From: Deltaproteobacteria bacterium
Lineage (GTDB): Bacteria; Myxococcota_A; UBA9160; UBA4427
Reading direction: 5' to 3'
Length of the DNA: 5,351 nt
NCBI GenBank assembly: GCA_011051925.1
Contig: DRKE01000129.1
Span: 1-5,351 of the forward strand
The position numbers and the translations under genes were made by a program. This document shows, piece by piece, positions 5,334 to 5,351 of the stretch; position 1 is the first letter of the stretch, and each line of letters starts with the position of its first letter. The notes under the pieces were generated by a model. It ran no database searches. It worked only from the letters and a program-made list of their open reading frames with translations, and was not told the DNA's origin.

Positions 5334-5351
5334 GGGACGGGGCGAGGCGGA

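Noticed and set aside
1..5351. Search for CRISPR arrays, tRNA or rRNA genes, insertion sequences and toxin-antitoxin pairs
   Set aside because: I saw no regularly spaced repeats, no cloverleaf or rRNA signatures, no transposase motifs and no short co-directional overlapping gene pair.

Overview
The window is about two-thirds GC by eye. It looks like ordinary chromosomal DNA from a high-GC Gram-negative bacterium. The Gram-negative call rests on a Type II lipoprotein signal, a second exported protein with a tail that resembles an outer-membrane strand, and Shine-Dalgarno sites of the GAGGAG type. No gene fixes the taxon. An uncultured deltaproteobacterial, myxobacterial or Binatota-like lineage would fit, but that is a guess from composition and gene content.

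Left half, minus strand, in order of transcription. A DUF3313-like lipoprotein gene (2546 to 1839) is followed by a 253-nt gap holding two strong dyads and a doubtful small ORF. Next comes a PIG3-type NAD(P)H:quinone oxidoreductase (1585 to 590), which appears to be read from a -10 box placed for a leaderless mRNA. After a 148-nt leader with two perfect inverted repeats comes nucleoside diphosphate kinase ndk (441 to the window edge), which runs off the end without a stop codon.

Right half, plus strand. A 327-nt divergent intergenic region (2547-2873) separates the lipoprotein gene from a 393-residue stand-alone DUF1214 protein (2874-4055). This is followed by a small exported protein of unknown function (4202-4648) and a MarR-family regulator (4824-5333) with its own probable promoter and a palindrome upstream.

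The genes do not form one recognisable pathway. ndk and the quinone oxidoreductase are housekeeping or stress-metabolism genes. The DUF1214, exported and MarR genes are co-directional but separated by 146 and 175 nt, so they may be separate transcription units. I see no mobile element, CRISPR array, rRNA, tRNA or phage gene. I found no convincing new system. The best leads are the probable leaderless start of the oxidoreductase gene, the roughly five-fold excess of GATC, the reading frame that stays open past the lipoprotein stop, the dyads in the gaps, and the uncharacterised DUF1214 and exported proteins.
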